A stretch of 64,000 nucleotides of DNA from Beaufortia kweichowensis (Eukaryota; Chordata; Actinopteri; Cypriniformes; Gastromyzontidae), in assembly GCA_019155185.1 (NCBI GenBank), contig CM032811.1:5174215-5238214 (forward strand). The letters are read 5' to 3'. The notes under the pieces are model-generated. The model searched no databases. It was not told the DNA's origin and saw only the letters and a program-made list of their open reading frames with translations. The translations under genes were made by a program, and so were the position numbers. Of this stretch, positions 11,759-22,297 are shown piece by piece. Position 1 is the stretch's first letter, and the number at the start of each line of letters is the position of its first letter.

Positions 11759-12884
11759 ATGGGGCTTCTGCCTGAAGAAGCGAAGGTTTTGCCTCCTCCA
11801 GGTATCGTCAACAGAAACTCAGTCTGGCTCGGGCTGTGCGGCTGGGCGACGGCGATGCTTCACAACAGTCTGAACCGCAGGCCTGCACTCAAAGCAGGTA
11901 CATAATCAACCAGCTAAACCTTTGCTATTAAAGTACATTAATGATTGTAAAGCCATATATTGTAAACGCTGGCCGAGTACATACAGCTTTCGCAAAAAGT
12001 AATGCGTTTTTAAAAGGAACCATAGTTTAACCATAATATTTGTCAAAAGTTAAGACACAATTGACAAAATGTTTCTCATGTCTGTTTCAGTGTTTGACAT
12101 TTTTGTAGACAAAAATATAATTGTGCCAACATGACTTTTAATTAATAAACTAAAATTGAAATGAATTACTTGGACCAAATAATGAATAAAAAGCAGCCAA
12201 TAAGATCCCAGCATGGATAGAAATTTCTTCAGTGATATTTGGAAAGCTTTACATGTTGAGACCTCAAGAACCTGTATGATAATACATCAGGAGTATGATT
12301 TCTAGACAAAGGGTGACTACTTTTAAAGATGCTAAAATATAGTTTTCAGTTATTTTTTTATGCTGTTAGTCACAACACAATTCCCACAGTTACAATTTTG
12401 TTATTTTATGGTTTTGATGAATTTACTACTATTCTAAAATGTGAAAAAATCTCAACGACAGTGAGTAAGTGTTTTCAAACTTTTGACTGGTACTGTATGT
12501 TTATATACTGCATTGTCTCATAAACATGGTTTTGTGTCATTGTTTATCATTTCAACAGGTGTTCATCGTCAAGCACTGTTCATAACTGTTGGATGGTTTA
12601 TTGGATATCATCTAACAAAATATGAAAATTACACATACGCCAGGCTGGACAGGGATATGAATGAGTACATTAGGCTGCACCCTGAGAACTTTCCAGAGAA
12701 AGGTAAATGATTAAATGGTTTTGATGTTGTCATGATGTTTTGTATGTTGCCTCAATACTTATGTGTCATTTTGAGCATTGCACATTTAATACGACTGTTT
12801 CATCTAACTTTTTCATTTCACTTTTTCAAACCAGAAAAAAAGACATTTGCAGAAATTGTGGAGCCGTTTCATCCAATCCGTTAA
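11759..12884 (+). CDS. ndufc2: NADH dehydrogenase 1 subunit C2, complete, 3 exons
   Basis: NDUFC2 is a small accessory subunit of mitochondrial respiratory complex I, anchored in the membrane arm. Coding exons are 11759-11897, 12559-12702 and 12835-12884, joining into 110 residues (human 119). MGLLPEEAKVLPPP matches the human LPDEARSLPPP region. Two hydrophobic helices follow (VWLGLCGWATAML and ALFITVGWFIGYHL), then the charged tail RLHPENFPEK-EKKTFAEI-V-EPFHPIR, which carries the family's KKTYGEIF/KFHPIR signature. The reading frame is open upstream, but this is the first in-frame ATG; it has A at -3 and G at +4. ATTAAA at 13002-13007 is a likely polyadenylation signal. It is tail-to-tail with thrsp, as I recall for human 11q14. 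Confidence 0.95.
12102..12497 (-). mobile_element. decayed Tc1/mariner-like fragment in ndufc2 intron 1
   Basis: Read on the minus strand it begins TACAGTACCAGTCAAAAGTTTG, the terminal sequence I associate with fish Tc1-like elements. It continues through landmarks shared with an inverted copy at 30708-30965: ACTTACTCACTG, GTTGTGACTAA, AAAGTAGTCAC, CTTGAGGTCTCAAC and TTTTTGTCTACAAA. No intact transposase frame remains. Confidence 0.6.
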
Positions 12885-14145
12885 GTGGATGTGGTTGGCA
12901 GAGGAAATATGAAGACTACAGTTGGAAATCTGGTTTAACAGACATTGCAACAGCTGTTATGAATACTCTTATATTGGTTTGAGTTTTGTCCTTAATGTTT
13001 CATTAAACGATTGAAAAAAAACAGTATTCTTAATGTGTCTTGAGTGATTTTCTTTGCATGTAATTATAGACACAAAGGGTTTTGCTAGCTTTTGGTCATC
13101 GGTTTTCGTCAGTATGATAATATACAGGTCTGCTCTGAAATTGTTTTATCTTATAAACAATATAGATATATAGATAAATATATGCAACTTACCTTATAAA
13201 GACAGGTTGGGTAAAGTTCTGTTTATATCCATATGTTTATAAAGGTGCATCAGATTTTGTCTTTTATTCAGCAGACCAACAATATCCAATAATTTAGTCT
13301 GGACTTAAAAATTCATATAAAAGGCATAATTTATCCTGTAGATTTATCCTCTTGATTAACACTAGGTTAACCCAAGACTTGACCCTAGTTAAATAAAGAC
13401 ATTTAAGTATCATTTATAAATGTGCCTTATAACAAACATAACTGGTGTGTATCTTGAGACAAAACAGCACAGATATATATTTAAAGATATGTCAAAACAA
13501 GTTGTTTTGAGGTAAGACAGCTCAAACAAAACTAGGCCTGAGAGTTTAAGTCTATTTTTAGTTTCCTAGGTTATAGTTTAATATTGATTGGTTTCTGTAA
13601 ACTGATGTTATTTTAGAACAGTTAAAGGCAGTTGTTTGTAGATTTTGCAACTGTAACATCTGCCTTGTATATACATTCCGGACGACATATCTAAAATGTA
13701 TTAACATGATTTTACAAACACAGATTAGGTTAACTTGCATTATATAATGCAGGTTTGTTTAAACATGTGATATGCAAACTGTAAATAATATACAATTATG
13801 CATTTTGAGACTCTTTAAAAGTGCTTTAATCATCTTGTTTGTGTAAAGTTCATCATCTGGTGTGGGTTTTTAGACATTTCTGTAACATTTACAGCTGGTG
13901 CCAATATTTATATAATAATATTATTATTACAAAATAAATTCAGAAAATAAAAATTTAACATAAAATTTCACTTTAGTATATTACATAAATTATCAGATGA
14001 AGTGCTGAAGCAAAATGACTTTGTATCGTTTTTATTGCATGTCACATTTAGAAAGCAACTAAAATGTAAACAGCTTTCCAAATAAATGCTTCTGGCACAA
14101 ATTCATTAAGATGTTATTCTCAGCAGATGCTCTTGGTTCTGAATC
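12885..14145. other. convergent intergenic spacer ndufc2/thrsp
   Basis: It contains the ndufc2 3' end (ATTAAA at 13002) and the thrsp 3' end (AATAAA on the minus strand at 14031-14036). Otherwise AT-rich with no gene or repeat I recognise. Confidence 0.6.
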
Positions 14146-14565
14146 TCAACGGCTGACCCCGATGATGTCCAAGTATTTCTGTGTCAGGTTCTGAGATTTC
14201 TTTGTGAGTGTAGCCATGACTGTAAACAGGCCTCGCAGGTGGAAGTGGAAGAGCGCCTCTGGATCGGCCTCCAGCAGTGGCTCCAGGCCTTTCTGCAGCG
14301 CTGCGTGACTCTTGCCCATGGCGTCTTCGCAGGGGACGAGCCCGCTCTCCACTCTGTTCTTGATGGCTTTCAGCTGAAGGTAGTAGTCGTAAAGATCTCT
14401 GCTATCCTCAGCGGCATCGCAGTCCAGAGCGGCATCGCCGTACGGCACGTCTCTCAGGAGGCTGGGAAGCAGGACGGTCTGTTCCATGTTGTGAACGGCT
14501 GTGCTGTAGCGCCTGAGGGACAGCAACAGAGAGCTTCTGTTGAGCTTAGCATCGGCAGACTGCAT
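14146..14565 (-). CDS. thrsp: Spot14-family protein (thyroid hormone responsive), single coding exon
   Basis: Spot14 and its relative MID1IP1/MIG12 are small helical proteins that promote fatty-acid synthesis; MIG12 drives acetyl-CoA carboxylase polymerisation and Spot14 is thought to modulate it. The 139-residue frame has the family signatures: VHNMEQTVLLPSLLRDVP near residue 25, DLYDYYLQLKAIKNRVESGL in the middle, and the C-terminal FHFHLRGLFTVMATLTKK then YLDIIG block. The acidic linker is shorter than in mammalian MID1IP1. Neighbouring ndufc2 in tail-to-tail orientation favours thrsp over mid1ip1. The ATG has A at -3. A TATA box lies 100 bp upstream and AATAAA 110 bp downstream. Intronless coding is usual in this family. 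Confidence 0.85.
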   Translation of the reverse strand: MQSADAKLNRSSLLLSLRRYSTAVHNMEQTVLLPSLLRDVPYGDAALDCDAAEDSRDLYDYYLQLKAIKNRVESGLVPCEDAMGKSHAALQKGLEPLLEADPEALFHFHLRGLFTVMATLTKKSQNLTQKYLDIIGVSR

Positions 14566-14663
14566 GCTTGCTTTTTAGGGATTGTAGACTTCAGGCTGTT
14601 CTTGAAAAGATGGTGTAGTAGCCGGTGCCTGTATGCAGTGCAAGATCCTGTGAGATTGATTGT

Positions 14664-14672
14664 CTTTTTATA
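14664..14672 (-). promoter_or_regulatory. TATA box of thrsp
   Basis: The minus strand reads CTATAAAAAG about 100 bp upstream of the thrsp ATG. That places a start site near 14640 and gives a leader of about 75 nt. Spot14 promoters in mammals are TATA-containing. Confidence 0.65.
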
Positions 14673-14750
14673 GCGACTCTAGAGGGGCCGTGTGGGACGG
14701 TTATGCAATGTGGTGGCCTGATCTGGCATGCATTTGGAGGTAGATTTCAT

Positions 14751-14766
14751 CCGTGGCACGCATGTG
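14751..14766 (-). promoter_or_regulatory. carbohydrate-response-element-like pair of E-boxes upstream of thrsp
   Basis: The minus strand reads CACATG, then CGTGC, then CACGG: two imperfect E-box halves spaced by 5 bases, the spacing ChREBP/Mlx needs (CACGTG-N5-CACGTG). It lies about 80 bp upstream of the TATA box. Spot14 is a classic ChREBP target in rodents. The halves have one and two or more mismatches, so this is tentative. Confidence 0.35.
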
Positions 14767-14839
14767 AGCCAAAACATGCTCCTCCCCAAGGTCCGTTTCT
14801 TCACAACGTGACATTCTGGCAGTCAGGAGGACATTGACC

Positions 14840-16190
14840 CCAAATCTTTTGTATATTTACCATGACTATTTGTATAAGATCATTTATTCCTGAGATGATG
14901 AACTGATTAAACTGGTTTTACAGAGTTTAGTAAATCTTGGAAATAAAAAAACATCAGCTAATATTGCTAAAGAAGTTACATGCAAAATTACTATTATTAA
15001 GTAAAGTAAGAAAAATATCAAGTTTGGGAGCTTTTTAAGTATTGAGAGACTGAATAAAAACTTAAAGATGATTTAAGATTGAATGTCTGATCATTTACAG
15101 TGTAGACTTTAAGGTCGGATCTGTTTAGATTGGCTCTAATAACATATTGCATATATAGGCAGATAGTTCATCAGCCAGACTGTACAACATTATCAGTGTG
15201 TGGAAAGAGCGGTCAGTCTGTTTGCACAATGTCTGATGAAATAAAACTTCAGACTTTAACTGAAACCGTTTCAAGGACAACGAGGGCATAATATCTTTTC
15301 AAATGCAAGAGGTCAAGGTTTGGGTTGGCTTTGGCAAAAAGTTTCTGTTGGTAGATGCTGTAATTACTGTATACCATTCTGTAGGCAAAGGCCTGTTTCA
15401 GCATTGGTGCGCATTCAAAGGTAGTGATTTATTTTATGTTTTTCAAAGAAATAAACACAAGCAATAATAGTATATTACAAAAATGAAACAAACCATATAT
15501 TTTATAAACATACAGCACAAAAACAATTTATAACACCAAATCTAAAAAAGTAACCTGCAGAAAAATGTTGTATACAAAAAAGCATATGACAACTAATTCA
15601 AACTTCAATTATGAAATTAGAAATACATGCACAGATTTAGTATTTAGCAGATCAACACTTAATAAAAAAAGAAACTGTTCACCACATAATGACAAAAATA
15701 AAGTGTTTAGCCTATACAGTATATGACCTTAAATTTAAGGGTCTTTTAAGAGTTGTTTTGCCACATTATGGCAGCCTTTTATTCACTTGGTTTAGCCCTG
15801 AAGTTAATGCCTTGTCTTGGGTATTTGGTGGTTTTTACTTGAAATATCGACTTTGTCAATAATTTCAGACGATGAAAGTCTTAGTGAAGATAATAATATA
15901 TCATAAATACCTGCTATATTCACATAATCCAGTACCATATAAACAGCTTGGTACTTGTGTTTTTTTTATATAAATAGTGTTAATAGATCAATAAAATATA
16001 ACAGTCACACACAGGGCTATATACCAACTTTTGAGTTCTCCTTTGCGTGAGATTTCCCGTCGTGGGGGGGGGCAAAAATAGGTACATGCTTGATTAGTAG
16101 TTATACTTGATTTCCCTAATCTACATATGTATTTTCGTCTGTATTAGTAAGAAATTGAAATTAGTGTTGGTCATTTCACATTTCTGTCGT
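14840..16190. other. gene-free stretch upstream of thrsp
   Basis: AT-rich, with no coding exon, tandem array or repeat that I recognise. It probably includes distal thrsp promoter sequence. Confidence 0.5.
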
Positions 16191-16636
16191 AAAACAGTTG
16201 ACAAACATTAGTGTTCCACTTCCATTTCGTTGCACGCTCGGCTTCTATGAACAGCGGCGCAGATTTATCGACATATTACTGTACATCAAAGTACCGCGAG
16301 AAGTGAAAGCAGACAGCTCATTTGTATGCGTTAGAAATACTCTCGCGATACCCTGCTACATGGATTGGCAACACACCTACTGCAAGCGCTGTTTAGATCT
16401 CTGAATGTGGCAGACCGTTGTACAATATTTACATTTAGACATATTAGGCAATTATTTCACTACTTTTATTATACATTAAAGGGAACCTCAAAGGTTGACA
16501 CAGCCCTGCGTGAGAAAATGGATGTGTGGAGAGCGTATGAAAGGAGCCAATTGCGTGGGTCACGCTGAATGCGTCAGACTTAGTAGCCCTGCAACTATAT
16601 TTTTCTCTGGTCTGTAAAATCACATACATAAATACA

Positions 16637-16647
16637 CCACTAGGGGG
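16637..16647 (+). promoter_or_regulatory. CTCF-like motif between thrsp and the GCAP gene
   Basis: CCACTAGGGGG matches the left and central part of the CTCF core, followed by AAT instead of CGC. Weak to moderate match. Confidence 0.25.
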
Positions 16648-16763
16648 AATTATTGGGCTTTCGTACAAATAATGGCATTTTTAACAGCTGTTGCTTTTGA
16701 CGAGATTGGATTTTTATTGGTATTATTAATAATCTTAAGCATTGCATGAATAATAATATAAAA

Positions 16764-16868
16764 TGTGTAACAGGTCGAGCTCGGCGCACATTACAACGCC
16801 AACGTTGTAAGTTCGGTTGCTAGGCAACAATATTACGTAATAGTGACGTCACCCCACAGCCTATATAA
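16764..16868 (+). promoter_or_regulatory. promoter-like module, copy 1: shared 60-mer, X-box, CRE, TATA
   Basis: In order: a 60-bp block (16764-16823) that recurs at 18033-18092 with 6 mismatches; a perfect X-box inverted repeat GTTGCTAGGCAAC (16816-16828) of the RFX type, overlapping the block's end; a perfect CRE TGACGTCA (16844-16851); and a TATA box TATATAA (16862-16868). A start site would fall near 16890-16900, about 50 nt before the first ATG of the ORF at 16947. Spacing and order are those of a compact, strong promoter. Confidence 0.6.
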
Positions 16869-16946
16869 GTCAGCGCGCAGAAACGTCGTTTGCGCACTGA
16901 TCGGAGAATTACTGATACACGTACTTACTGTTACGGATACCAACTG

Positions 16947-17237
16947 ATGTATAAGATGGGACCTTGGACGAATCCACGGGTAATACCTGAAGAAAGAGAG
17001 ATATCTCTAACTCTGGAGCCCATTAATGTTACGAATTCACCTGAGACCTCCACTCAAACAGCGCATCCCAGTGAAGTCCCACAGCACACTGATGCCTCCA
17101 CACAAACAGATACTTCTAAAACTCAGCGGTTCCTTTACTTAGTTGAGGAGATTGTGATCGAAGTATTTGGCCATAATGCAGTCCCTCGTCCAAATCATAG
17201 AAGGTTTGGAAATCGACATGATTGCCGCCGTTCGTAA
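16947..17237 (+). CDS. unrecognised small ORF behind a CRE/X-box/TATA promoter
   Basis: I do not recognise this protein. From ATG 16947 it gives 96 residues; a second in-frame ATG is at 16956. It starts MYKMGPWTNPRVIPEEREI, then has a Thr/Gln-rich middle with two similar segments (ETSTQT and DASTQTDTS), then a hydrophobic-acidic helix candidate FLYLVEEIVIEVFG, then a basic tail rich in R and H. No signal peptide or membrane helix is evident. The frame ends at TAA 17235-17237, but a strong donor consensus GTAAGT begins at 17234, so the frame may instead splice on (after two bases of a codon) to a downstream exon I could not find. The promoter-like module just upstream is the main reason to take it seriously. 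Confidence 0.4.
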   Translation: MYKMGPWTNPRVIPEEREISLTLEPINVTNSPETSTQTAHPSEVPQHTDASTQTDTSKTQRFLYLVEEIVIEVFGHNAVPRPNHRRFGNRHDCRRS

Positions 17238-17960
17238 GTTCCTACTTAAACGGGAACATAAAGTTTACACTAGAGGCTTGACTAGCTAGTGTGGTTGAAA
17301 CAAGTAGGCAGAACGTAGTAAGTAGGTCGTAAGATCGCCGAAAAGTAACTTCGCGTGAAATGACGTACATTTTTCTTAAGCCAATCAGAATCCTATAAAT
17401 GGTAAACAGAAAAAAGTCTGGACTCCGCATAATATAAGATCCTGACTAGCCTGAACTGAAAGTAAAAAACGTCAAAACCAAAACATTACATTTTTAATTA
17501 AAAATAGCCAAATAGCCTACTCATGCTAAAGAAAACGAACAAGAAGAAAAGAAATTCACAGAGCAAACGTGCGTAGCCATTTCAACATCATTATACATAT
17601 CCAAAGGATGATCTCTGTCTCGTAAAATTCGTCTGTAAACACAAGGTCTCATTAATGTAATCTAATCTGCTGTCATCTCGACCGTTATTCATGTGCAGAG
17701 GCTTCCGTAAATATTTGGTTAGAACGTTACGTTTAAAATAACCCAAAAAATATTTGAAACCCAAAAATATTTAGTGGTGCGTAAACTATAACTTAATGAC
17801 CACTGCGCCAAAACTAGGCTACGTTGCAACTTGTGCACCGGCCCCAGCTGCGTAGGAGGGTCCTACTAAAATGAGATGAATTCAGTGTGCCATCATTTTA
17901 TATACATTAAAAATGTTTATATTTTTATAAACATGTTTAAATTTATAATATAATATTTTT

Positions 17961-17972
17961 TGCGCATGCGCA
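17961..17972 (+). promoter_or_regulatory. perfect NRF-1 palindrome
   Basis: TGCGCATGCGCA is the full NRF-1 consensus (YGCGCAYGCGCR) and a perfect palindrome. It stands 72 bp before the second promoter-like module. A CRE variant TGACGTCG (17985-17992) and a perfect CRE TGACGTCA (18000-18007) follow it. Confidence 0.5.
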
Positions 17973-18032
17973 CTTATATGTGCATGACGTCGAAATGAAT
18001 GACGTCACCGCGCTACTTTTTACGTGATTGTA

Positions 18033-18170
18033 TGTGTAATAGGTCGACCTCGGCGCAAATAACAACGCCAACGTTGTAAGTTCACTTGCTAGACTGTAGA
18101 ATTTGTGCTGACGTCATCACCACCGCCGCACTGGTTTCCTCCACCAAAAGCCTATGAATTGTTCAGTTCA
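18033..18170 (+). promoter_or_regulatory. promoter-like module, copy 2 (decayed)
   Basis: 18033-18092 matches 16764-16823 at 54 of 60 positions. The downstream order is also retained: a perfect CRE TGACGTCA at 18109-18116, then AGCCTATGAAT where copy 1 has AGCCTATATAA. So the TATA box is lost, and the right half of the X-box is lost too (CTTGCTAGACTG against GTTGCTAGGCAAC). No ORF like that behind copy 1 follows. It looks like a duplicated promoter that has partly decayed or changed partners. Confidence 0.5.
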
Positions 18171-19205
18171 TGAATTCACACACGCACATAATATCATGCA
18201 ATATTATTTGTTTAAGTAATGTGAGCAATTTATTTATTTGAAAAATTAATTATGTATTTTATAATTTGTTAAAGATTTATTTATTGATTTAATTTTTACC
18301 ATAATATATATGTGAAAGTATAGGCCTATTTAAGCATTCAATATAGAGTTTGCATTTAATTAATTATTTAATTATATATTGAACAATTTATTGTTACAAT
18401 AAGTAAACATTTATTTATTGAGAGTAATTTGGCTCTCCATAAGCAAACACAGGAAACACAGGAGTCAAAATATTGCAGCAAATATATATTGATATAAAGC
18501 AATGGTTGCAAGCTATAATTGCACAAATATATGATTTTGCACAATATGTTTAAAGTCAATATAAGGATAAATAGAAAACTGTACAATTATATATTTAACA
18601 CTGGCACCTTTATATACAAAGGACCCAAAAGGACACTTTTGCAACACTTAAATTGCATGAAAGTCAATAATTTTTTCAATAATAAATGTTTGTTCAATCG
18701 CCCATGGAAAGCACTATGAAGTGCTAAGACCCAGCGTTAGTAAATGTGAAACTATTAAGTGATTGAATTTGTGTTGTGTGTGAAGAAAAACTCAAAACAA
18801 ATTATTTTAGCAACATGTGGCATTGATACGTTTGTAAGTGTGGCTTAATGTGCAAATATGTTTTGGTGCATAAACATACATAATCACACCCAACAAATGA
18901 AAGCTCTAAAGTTCACCGCATCTTGTTTCATTTCTACCATCAAGAACGACAGAACTGAAGTGTTGATGCCAGTTAAAGGTACAGGACAAAGAGCTCTCAC
19001 TGATATTACAGAGGCACAAATTAGAAACTAGAACGGATTTGGAAGACACTAACACTGATGAGGTTCATTGTCCACCACTCAAATGCTGCTAGCAACCTTT
19101 ATTCCATGTAAAGAAAGTCAGTTTTACGCTTTGCTTGAAAGTCATCTTTTCATTGCAAAGGGATCGTTTCATTTGATTGTCCAAATCATGTTACGACGTT
19201 GAAAG
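18171..19205. other. AT-rich spacer before the GCAP gene 3' end
   Basis: The left part is very AT-rich with no structure I can name. The right part should include the 3' UTR of the minus-strand GCAP gene; AATAAA on the minus strand at 19098-19103 lies about 100 bp past its stop. Confidence 0.55.
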
Positions 19206-21215
19206 TCACTCCTTCTTTTTCTGTCCATTAACTATGATCTCCAGGACGTGCGTAAGATCCATCATTTTGGTGAGCATTTCCATGATATCAGGGTGTTCTT
19301 TAGCCCCCGTGATGAACTCCTCCAATGTCAACTCACCTGTAAAATTAATACATAACATACAGTCAGGCAGTCATTATTAGAAAATAAACTGACAGATTTT
19401 ATCTCTCATTACTACTACTATGTTCCCGGACAGAGTTGTTACTTGAATGATGAGATGAAACATGTCTCCATAAGATCTATTGAACCATAAGAAGGACGTC
19501 TAAACAATAATATTGTCAGGTCCACTATACTGTATATTAAGCATCTTTAAATACTGTATTCTTAATTTTAACTCTAACATCTGTTAATGGGACCAATGCC
19601 CTAATGAGAAAACAATACATGTTCTAATGGTCTCTATATGAACCATCAGCTGTTTAGCATTAATTAAAACCATTAACCATTATATAGATCCACAGAGACC
19701 ACAATAAGGTAAATTATTATAATGGAAACTGTTTAAGATTAAATACTAAATGGCTTTTTTATTTGGATGTGGTAGCTCTCACCTTCATTATTTACGTCAA
19801 TTCTCTCATAGATCAGTGTCACGATATCATCTGGAGGGATTTCATAACTGCGCGTGATGTCCTGAATGGCCTGAATAAAGATAAACAGTCATATTTTTAT
19901 GTATATATCCCTGACATATTAGCTCCATATCCTTCCACTCATCTCCTTTAACTATAAGTATTTGACATTCTTATTACCCTGTTAACTGTCACCGTTCAGT
20001 CTGTTCTTCTTACAAAGCTATTGTATAGATTAATATCATTGTGAGTTTTTTGGAAAAAAGCCCAGTTTCCTTTACAGGGTTTAGATTAATCCAGGAACAG
20101 GCCTTAGTTTAATTAGGACATTTAAGTAGTTTTTACAAACATGCCTTACAAAAACACATTAGTGGTGTGAAGTAAATAATGAGAATGAGTAAATAATGAC
20201 AGAATTAGTTTTTTGCTTTTTACAGACAGCTCAATGATATAACATGCTGCTAAAACCATATACAGAAACTGTCCAAAATATTGAGAATCAAACAGCTATG
20301 ACTTTCTGTCTAGTCAGTTTCTCTGTTCATTTCAGATCATTATGTCTAATTCGGGTTTATAAAGATTTGAGAAGCAGTTTTTGGCAGTATACAGTACTTT
20401 TTTAAGCAGTTTTATGTATGCACTACTAAAAACACCAAACAGAATAGCAGAAAGCTCACTTGTACTTTTTAGTCAAATTAATCTAAAACTAACTCACAGT
20501 CGTCTTTATATAAAGCTACAATAGTTCTGAATGCATCTGTACCCCAAGCAGGTGATACAAACTTAATTTTGTAAATGAAGCAGGTAGGCAAAGGGCATTC
20601 ATGGATTTAGGATTAAACGCAAATGTCTAATCTCTACTCCAGCGAGCTATTTAAAACAAGCACCAGTGCCAGATCAACAGATCAACAAGTATAGGCAAAA
20701 TAAATGCTTTACCTTAAATATGGTTTCCATTTCATCTCTGTCGATTTTGCCATTTCCGTCCTGATCAAAGAGTTTGAAGTACCACTTCAGTTTCTGGTTT
20801 ATCTCTCCTTTCAGGAGAAGACTTACAGCTGCGATGTATTCAACAAAATCTATATATCCATCCTGACGAGAAAAAATGAATGAATTTTTATTGTAGAAAA
20901 ACATAAATGTATATATAAGACACTTCATTTCAGTTTCTTTCAGAAATCTTGGTGCTTGTTGTGCTAAAATCATAGAACGACTGTATTTTATGCCTCAATA
21001 TTTTGATGTTGGTGACTCACCCCATCCATATCAAAGGTGACAAACACTTGGTCCACATATCCACTGGCCTCCTCCGTCATACCCTGCATCTGAAGCATGG
21101 CCTTTAGTTCGAAGAGCGTGATGAGACCAGATGGAGATTCCCTCATGAACTTGTTGTACCAGTGATGCATATCTTCAGCCAAAACCTCATCCAGATTGGA
21201 TCCGTGAGCGCCCAT
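19206..21215 (-). CDS. guca1c: guanylate cyclase-activating protein (GCAP, guca1c/GCAP3-like), complete, 4 exons
   Basis: GCAPs are calcium sensors of photoreceptors that activate retinal membrane guanylate cyclases when calcium falls. Exons in transcript order: 21215-21021, 20862-20713, 19870-19783 and 19336-19206, joining into 187 residues. It starts MGAHGSN, so Gly2 can be myristoylated. EF1 is degenerate (residues about 17-45, HHWYNKFMRESPSG), as in all GCAPs. EF2 is DMDGDGYIDFVE, split by intron 1 between DMDG and DGYID. EF3 is DQDGNGKIDRDE and EF4 DVNNEGELTLEE. The tail ends NGQKKKE. Subfamily choice is from recall: the sequence looks most like fish GCAP3. Other fish GCAPs are the alternatives. 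AATAAA follows about 100 bp after the stop. Adjacent CRX-like and NRL-like sites lie about 180 bp upstream. Confidence 0.85.
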
Positions 21216-21393
21216 AACTCCTCAAAAATACCTTTTTCTGCGTCAAAACAGATTCTGAAGTGCAAGCGTGTGGTTTCTAACTCCGTGCTGGGATTGACTG
21301 TGGATGACAGCACAGAGCTTAAAGCTAAAGACTCTAGGCGACTAAAAGAAGAGATAACCCTTTAATTGGATAACTGTCAAACCCTTCCAAGAA

Positions 21394-21413
21394 CTAATCT
21401 TGGCTGATGAGCA
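21394..21413 (+). promoter_or_regulatory. adjacent CRX-like and NRL-like motifs upstream of guca1c
   Basis: CTAATC (21394-21399), an OTX/CRX-type core, is followed 3 bp later by GCTGATGAGCA (21403-21413), which resembles the NRL/Maf half-site TGCTGA(N)nGCA. They lie about 180 bp upstream of the start codon of a photoreceptor gene. Both are imperfect matches. Confidence 0.35.
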
Positions 21414-22214
21414 AAAGTTCCACTCCCGGTGTAAATCATTATCATGGTGGAGTAAGTAGTTCTCTGGGAAAACCCTAAGGAGTCCTTTTAAGATCAGTGT
21501 TAAATCAAACTAGGGCAGAGAAAAGATTAAGGAGCTAAAAAAAGTAGGACTCTACTATAAAGGCACAAAATTACATGTCATTTATAAATAGATGTGTCTA
21601 GAAAGGTAATAATAGCTTTGAAGCATTCATGATCACACGATCCAAATGTTTCATGTAAAAGCAACAAATTAATAATTTCATATCATCTTTTTATCTATAT
21701 TTGTCTATATTTTAATTTTAGAAAATTCTGTTGCAAAAAATGCAATTTTGTTAAATGATGGACCTAGTATGGGTAGTATTTAATTTCTCACAAAATAAGT
21801 GTGTGAGATATAAACGTACAGCCTGTTTAGTGGGTTGTAATTTTTCATAAGAAATGCAGTGTTTTTGTAAAATTAAATATTATAAAACATTAAAATGATA
21901 TCACACAGCGATTATTGATGACTGTGTGTCAAGATCAAGTGTATATATTTTTTTATTGTCTAATTCAACAGCCTCATAAAAACATAATGATGCTGTGATG
22001 ATAATGCTCATGATATTTATGACTTAAAATGTATTAATAACATTTAAAAACTTATTTGAAAATCATTTTAATTCATTGTACAACAAAGATAAATTATAAG
22101 ATTTAAAGTTTTTTGTTGATGCATTGTGGAACAGGTGTTCCACGAACACCTGACATCATAATACAAAAAAAACCTCTCTTCTTTCCTCTACAGGTACTTA
22201 TCTAGCACTGCAAA

Positions 22215-22297
22215 ACATTGTAAACTTAGTAAAGCACTTCTTAGTACTATTGTTGCCGCTTGTCAGCTAAATGCCTAAATGTAAATGTAAATGCATT
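22215..22297 (-). repeat. dispersed element, family C, internally deleted copy
   Basis: On the minus strand it reads ACATTTAGGCATTTAGCTGAC followed directly by AAGCGGCAACAATAGTACTA. The copy at 46786-46905 has the same two blocks separated by about 55 bp (TTTTATCCAAAGCGACTTAC and more). I recognise that middle block as part of a very common fish repeat but cannot name the family safely. Confidence 0.6.

Noticed and set aside
14239..14673. 144-codon plus-strand frame opposite thrsp
   Set aside because: Shadow of the thrsp coding exon; the minus frame has Spot14 family signatures, a TATA box and a polyadenylation signal.
16198..16668. Overlapping ORFs of 67-74 codons on both strands upstream of the promoter module
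   Set aside because: No recognisable sequence, overlapping frames in opposite directions, and no promoter or splice logic; likely chance frames in CpG-rich DNA.
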